Shown one piece after another: positions 31,590 to 35,045 of a stretch of 35,045 nt of DNA. Position 1 is the first letter of the stretch. Every line of letters begins with the position of its first letter. The notes beneath the pieces are model-generated. The model saw only the letters and a program-made list of their open reading frames with translations, did not search any database and had not been told where the DNA came from. Source of the DNA: PALSA-243 sp049522755 (GTDB taxonomy: Bacteria; Acidobacteriota; Terriglobia; Bryobacterales; Bryobacteraceae); assembly GCA_049522755.1 (NCBI GenBank), contig JBEKNN010000059.1, forward strand, positions 1-35,045. Reading direction: 5' to 3'. Both the position numbers and the translations under genes were made by a program.

Positions 31590-31616
31590 GCGGGTCCAGG
31601 GGGACCCGCGCGGACC
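31590..31616. repeat. Copy of the palindrome found in the GT2-GT4 gene
   Basis: These 27 bases are the exact reverse complement of 16150-16176. They include the perfect hairpin GCGGGTCC-AGGG-GGACCCGC. Here the unit is intergenic, 65 bases after the hexosaminidase stop, which shows that the sequence inside the glycosyltransferase gene is a dispersed element and not unique coding sequence. Confidence 0.9.
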
Positions 31617-31903
31617 GGGTCATAGGCGTTAAAATCAGCCGATTCCCGCACCGAAGTGCAGCCCTGACAGTGCGGATACATCCCAGAAAGTTCGGGGACC
31701 TCGTGGCTGATTACTGTGGTTAAGGCTGTTGCCGGCAGGAATCCTCAGCGGAACTCGTCATCTCCCACAACGCGACTTGGGCCAGCGTTGGGCGAGACAC
31801 CAATCTCCGAGTTGGGGACGATTCCCCCCAGAGGTAGAGGGAGCCTTCGGTTTCGCGGCGGTTTGCTACGCTCCCTCGCGCATGTCCCACACAACGGCAG
31901 GTG
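31617..31903. other. Non-coding stretch, no gene seen
   Basis: No reading frame here has convincing protein character. The right end (about 31905-31940) is AT-richer, with the small palindrome ATAACCAGTTAT, and could be the edge of a lost insertion sequence, but no transposase remains. Confidence 0.4.
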
Positions 31904-32156
31904 TTACAAAGTTAAAATGTGGCTAGATAACCAGTTATGACAAGCGACACGGCCTCCACGGTCACGGCCCACTAGCGTGAAGGTTGAAAACCCAAGTTTG
32001 GCCATCACCTCAATCAGCTCGTTTGCCATCACGGGCTTCGAATACGCGAGGTGGTCCTCGCCGGCAGCGGGTATGCCGCTGCGGCCATAGGCGCGTAGGT
32101 CGACACACACCACGGCTGCGTATGCATCGGACTGTGATCTACCTTACCCGTGAGGC
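31904..32156 (-). pseudogene. Alpha/beta hydrolase fragment (haloacetate dehalogenase type)
   Basis: The minus strand encodes AAVVCVDLRAYGRSGIPAAG followed by HLAYSKPVMANELIEVMAKL and FTLVGRDRGGRVA. This is the oxyanion region through the nucleophile elbow (GRDRGGRV, with Asp as nucleophile) of fluoroacetate dehalogenase-like hydrolases. Usual proteins have about 290 residues; here only about 65 remain. The sequence before the fragment is interrupted by a stop, and after RVA it changes to unrelated CHNWLSSHILTL and stops. The cap domain and the catalytic His are missing. It is a relic, not a functional enzyme. Confidence 0.72.
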
Positions 32157-32240
32157 GGCAGTCCAGGATATCGCCGGGCGATAGCGCGAGTTTGTCGATC
32201 TCTTCCAGGAGCCAGGTGCGTGGCGCGTGGGGAGACTGGC

Positions 32241-32570
32241 GTGAAAGTCGCTCCCTCGATCCTGGCGGCTGATTTCGCTCGACTGGGTGAGCAGTGCGAG
32301 AAGCGGAGCAAGCTGGAGTCGACAGGATTCACATTGACGTTATGGACGGCCACTTTGTGCCCAACCTGTCGCTGGGCGCTCCGGTTGTCGCTTCCCTCCG
32401 CCAGGTAACCAGGCTGTCCTTCGAGGTCCACTTCATGATCCATAATCCGGATGTGTTTTTGGTCGAGTTTGCAGAAGCCGGCGCGGACCCATTCATCGGC
32501 CGCTCGAAAGGAAACCTGAATCTGCATCGGACGATCCAGAGCATCCGGGCGCTTGGCAAGCGCGTGGCTT
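32241..32570 (+). pseudogene. rpe: Ribulose-phosphate 3-epimerase fragment with a one-base deletion
   Basis: From the GTG at 32241 the frame reads KVAPSILAADFARLGEQ. One base is then missing at about 32294 (GAGCAGTG where GAGCAGGTG is expected), and the homology continues in the next frame as REAEQAGVDRIHIDVMDGHF and VPNLSLGAPVVASLRQ, ending with LHRTIQSIRALGKRV. These are the metal-binding and active-site segments of Rpe, which interconverts ribulose 5-phosphate and xylulose 5-phosphate. HFMIHNPDVFLVEFAEAGAD is preserved, but the second half of the barrel, with the second catalytic Asp and the phosphate site, is absent. The fragment runs straight into an aldehyde dehydrogenase fragment. Confidence 0.85.
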
Positions 32571-32573
32571 GCC

Positions 32574-32999
32574 GATGAAGAGGACACGCGGCGCGCCATC
32601 GCCGCAGCCAAGATCGCATTCGCCAGTTTCGGACGGTCGGCCAGGGAAGAGCGCGCAAAGATCCTCCGCCGGCTGCATGAGGCCGCCTCGGCGCGCCTTG
32701 ACGATCTGACGTCTGCGATGGTTGAGGAATACGGAGGCGTCGTCCAGTTCGCCGGTCTCATCGTCCAGTCGGGCATTAATGCGTTTCAGGCCGCCGAGCA
32801 GGCGCTCCAGGAACTTCCATTGACACGCAGCTGGGGCAAGACGACGGTCACTCTGGAGCCGGTCGGCGCGGCCGGTCTGATTACCGCGTGGAACGCGAAT
32901 GCGCTGTTCATTTGCTTAAAGCTCGCCTCGGCCGTCGCCGCCGGCTGTACGGTCGTCATTAAGCCCAGCGAGTTGAGCTCGCTGCAGACTCGGGTGTTG
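32574..32999 (+). pseudogene. Aldehyde dehydrogenase N-terminal fragment
   Basis: About 140 residues of an NAD(P)-dependent aldehyde dehydrogenase remain: EDTRRAIAAAKIAFASFGRS, then ERAKILRRLHEAASARLDDL, GLITAWNANALFICLKLASA and AAGCTVVIKPSELSSLQTRV. The conserved Asn of the active site (in WNAN) and the KPSE cofactor motif are present. The catalytic Cys and Glu lie in the missing two thirds. After LQTRVL the open frame continues into meaningless sequence, then into a sigma-54 activator fragment, so a 332-codon open frame exists but is a chimera. No start codon belongs to this fragment itself. Confidence 0.85.
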
Positions 33000-33227
33000 G
33001 GGAGGCGCTGCGCGCGGCCGATCTCGCCGCCCTCGACGGCAGCGGACGGCGGCTCGCTCGCCTATGTGTCCTGGACGCGTTCGACTAGCAGGAATATGGC
33101 ATATCTCTTCGACGCCGATTTCTTTACGATCAGTTTTCAGGTCCCTGAAAGATGCCTCGCTGATCGGCGCCATTTCAGGGAATCAAAGCGCCGCCAAAAT
33201 CAGGAAAACGAAAGTCAACCAGCAGGA

Positions 33228-33766
33228 CTGGCGGAAAGTGAATTGTTCGGCCACGAGCGCGGAGCGTTCACGGGCGCCGTGAGCCGAACCGACGGCCGGT
33301 TTCAGCAGGCCCATGGCGGAACGTTATTTCTCGACGAAATCGGAGAGCTCCCGCTGGAGTTGCAGCCAAAGCTCTTGCGAATTCTGCAGGAGCAGGAATA
33401 CGAGCGGATTGGCGGCGGCCGAACCTTCCGCGTTGACGTTCGGCTCATCGCCGCCACCAATGAGGACCTGCAGCAAATGGTTTTGCAACGCGTTTCCGGG
33501 CGGATCTCTTTTACCGCCTCAATGTTTTTCCAATCTCCATTCCACCCTTGAGGCAACGGCGTGAGGACATCCCGCTTCTGGTCGGACATTTCCTTCGGAC
33601 CCTGGCCCCGCGAGTGAATAAGGAGGTAACTGAAATTGCTGAAGAGGCGCTGGAGGTCCTCAAGCGCTGGGAGTGGCCCGGCAATGTCCGGGAGCTGCAG
33701 AACGTCATCGAGCGGGCCGTGATCCGGTCATCCGGTCCGAGACTCGAAATCCCGATTCGCACATGA
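33228..33766 (+). pseudogene. Sigma-54 activator (NtrC-type AAA+) fragment with frameshift
   Basis: The segment begins in the middle of an AAA+ domain: LAESELFGHERGAFTGAVSR contains the GAFTGA loop that contacts sigma-54, followed by GTLFLDEIGELPLELQPKLL (Walker B) and FRVDVRLIAATNEDL. Near 33492 one base is lost, and the sequence continues in another frame with RFRADLFYRLNVFPISIPPL, REDIPLLVGHFL and WEWPGNVRELQNVIERAVIR (sensor II region). The receiver domain, the Walker A motif and the Fis-type DNA-binding helix are missing. It therefore cannot activate transcription. Its end overlaps the start of a histidine kinase fragment in another frame. Confidence 0.85.
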
Positions 33767-34427
33767 GCTCAACCAGCCCTTGACGTCAGTGCTCGCGAAC
33801 GCGCAAGCGAGCAAGTGCTGGTTGGCTGCGACGCCGCCGAACCTTGCGGAGGCCGCCACATCCATGGAGAAAGTCGTGCGAGACGCCCGTGCCGCCGATC
33901 AGACGATGGAGAATATACGGGCGCTGTTCCGGCGAGAATCGTTCGACAGGAAGGAATCCAGCGTTCCGGAGATGATCCGCGAAGCCGCTCGCCTCGTCCA
34001 GGAGGATCAAAACAAGCGAAGAGTTCCCGTCCGATGCGTTTGCGAGGATGATCTTCCAAGGGTCTGCGTTGATCCGATACAGATTCAGGAAGTGCTCATT
34101 AATTTGATCGTCAACGCGATCGAGGCGATGGAGAATAACGCGCGCGAGCCCCAGGTAACGATCGGGGCTACGGTGAGCGCTCAAGAGATTGCCGTTCAGG
34201 TAATCGACAACGGTCCGGGCGTCGGCGATCCCGAGAAGATCTTCGATGCCTTCGTGACAACCAAGGAAAAGGGCATGGGGATCGGCCTGGCCGTCTCCCG
34301 CTCGATTATGGAGGCCCATGAAGGGCAATTGCGGGCGGAGAACAACCCGGACTTCGGCGCAAAATTCACGCTAACCATGCCGCTGCCCATAGTGGCGAAA
34401 GCCCCTCACCTACCCACTCGGTCTTAA
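33759..34427 (+). pseudogene. Sensor histidine kinase C-terminal half
   Basis: The frame carries AHELNQPLTSVLANAQASKC with the phospho-accepting His at 33762-33764, the rest of the dimerisation helix pair, and a complete ATP-binding domain: LINLIVNAIEAMEN (N box), VIDNGPGVGDPEKIFDAFVT (G1 and F boxes) and GMGIGLAVSRSIMEAHEG (G2). The usual N-terminal sensor is missing; the sequence joins the activator fragment a few codons before the His. A TTG at 33780 could start translation but would leave out the His box. A small soluble kinase core is possible if expressed, but a remnant is more likely. The preceding activator fragment may be from the same former locus. Confidence 0.75.
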
Positions 34428-34593
34428 GACGGTTTCGGTCCACGCGACTTTGCCGATTTCGCCCGCCTCGGGACACCGGGATTTTCCGGCGACGCACCGC
34501 GCGGCGGATGCGGCGAGGATTACTTTCGCGCGCGCCGGGCCACCGCATGAAACGGGCCATCTAAATTCAGCGAGATTGGCCCGGCCCCTTATT

Positions 34594-35045
34594 TTAGGGC
34601 TGATGGCCGTCCTTCACATGAAAGTTAACGCTGTGCAGCAACAGGAAATCATCCTGCGCGAAGCCGGGAAAGAGCTCCTTCATTCTCATGATGGCCGCCT
34701 GCCGGCTTTCTGCGGCTGAGGTCACCGCGATGAATGTTTCGAGGTAGTGCTGCATGTTCGTGACAACCTCATGACCGCCCTCGCGCCCATGACCGCAGTA
34801 AAAGGTCCAGCCCTCGTCACCTGTCTCCCGCGTGATTTGTCTGAGCGTGTCGATCCAGTTGCGGATTTCCGGTTTACCAACCCCGGGTCCGCACCAGGCA
34901 TGGACACCGTTATAGAGGAGATCAAATGCCATAAAGGCGCGCTGCTCCGGTATACATAAGGTGCTCATGTGCCCGCATTCGCCGCCAGCGTAATCACTCC
35001 GTACCTTGATAGTGATGGGGGCCAGCGGAAGCCTAAGCACGGGTT
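34594..35045 (-). CDS. MBL-fold metallo-hydrolase, C-terminal part (cut by window edge)
   Basis: At least 148 residues are visible and the frame stays open to the window end, so the N-terminus lies outside. Recognisable parts are SDYAGGECGHMSTLCIPEQR, AFMAFDLLYNGVHAWCGPGV and WTFYCGHGREGGHEVV. The FDLLYNGVHAW phrase and the CGHG motif match the late metal-binding Asp and His of metallo-beta-lactamase-fold hydrolases, in which D and H complete the dinuclear zinc site. The first HxHxDH motif would lie beyond the edge. A GTG at 35040 exists but would leave out the catalytic centre. Substrate unknown. The gap 34428-34593 before its stop holds nothing recognisable. Confidence 0.75.
   Translation of the reverse strand, partial: PVLRLPLAPITIKVRSDYAGGECGHMSTLCIPEQRAFMAFDLLYNGVHAWCGPGVGKPEIRNWIDTLRQITRETGDEGWTFYCGHGREGGHEVVTNMQHYLETFIAVTSAAESRQAAIMRMKELFPGFAQDDFLLLHSVNFHVKDGHQP

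Noticed and set aside
31617..31940. Insertion sequence end near the hydrolase fragment
   Set aside because: The region is AT-richer with a small palindrome, but there is no transposase, terminal repeat pair or target duplication.
32553..33551. 332-codon frame read as one protein
   Set aside because: It joins an aldehyde dehydrogenase N-terminus, meaningless sequence and a piece of a sigma-54 activator; both parts lack their catalytic or nucleotide-binding cores.

Overview
The window looks like a chromosomal segment of a GC-rich acidobacterium of the Solibacter/Bryobacter type. The evidence is a very large secreted protein with the Solibacter-type C-terminal module (TIGR03437), an 833-residue duplicated MacB/FtsX permease of the kind amplified in Acidobacteria, and many short GC-rich palindromic repeats. 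This assignment is inference from gene content; no rRNA or tRNA gene was seen.

Layout. (1) 1-1232, minus strand: the edge of a bacterial microcompartment locus, with a class II aldolase, a hexameric shell protein and the first 21 codons of a pentameric vertex protein cut by the window edge. (2) 1499-6035: a small lipoprotein, an L,D-transpeptidase whose ribosome binding site sits in a hairpin loop, and the 1038-residue secreted protein with a strong terminator. (3) 6036-9445: a group II intron-like remnant beside a terminator-like hairpin, a SEC-C protein, a helical-repeat protein and a frameshifted conserved gene. (4) 9446-19987: a surface polysaccharide cluster, almost all on the minus strand, with a Wzt-type ATPase carrying a sugar-binding tail, a methyltransferase with a long coiled coil, a GT2-GT4 fusion, four further GT2 enzymes and one GT4 enzyme. 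A small secreted protein on the plus strand splits it into two blocks. (5) 20140-24246: a small unknown gene, a VapBC-type pair, and a divergent PLP decarboxylase and class III aminotransferase. (6) 24247-31525: an IS110-type transposase fossil, the permease, an MbfA-like iron protein, a small unknown gene, a histidine phosphatase, a long inverted repeat and a GH20 hexosaminidase. (7) 31526-34427: a gene graveyard of fragments (hydrolase, rpe, aldehyde dehydrogenase, sigma-54 activator, histidine kinase). (8) 34594-35045: the C-terminal half of a metallo-beta-lactamase-fold protein.

How the parts work together. The polysaccharide cluster can be read as glycan synthesis (the glycosyltransferases), possible end modification and length control (methyltransferase plus coiled coil), and recognition and export (Wzt ATPase). 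The matching Wzm permease is not in the window. The most unusual observation is in the GT2-GT4 fusion: the linker between its two enzyme domains is encoded exactly by a 124-bp palindromic repeat element with perfect 24-bp inverted ends. A second repeat family encodes the segment between its membrane anchor and the GT2 domain. Mobile palindromes therefore appear to have been built into, and may have created, a two-domain glycosyltransferase.
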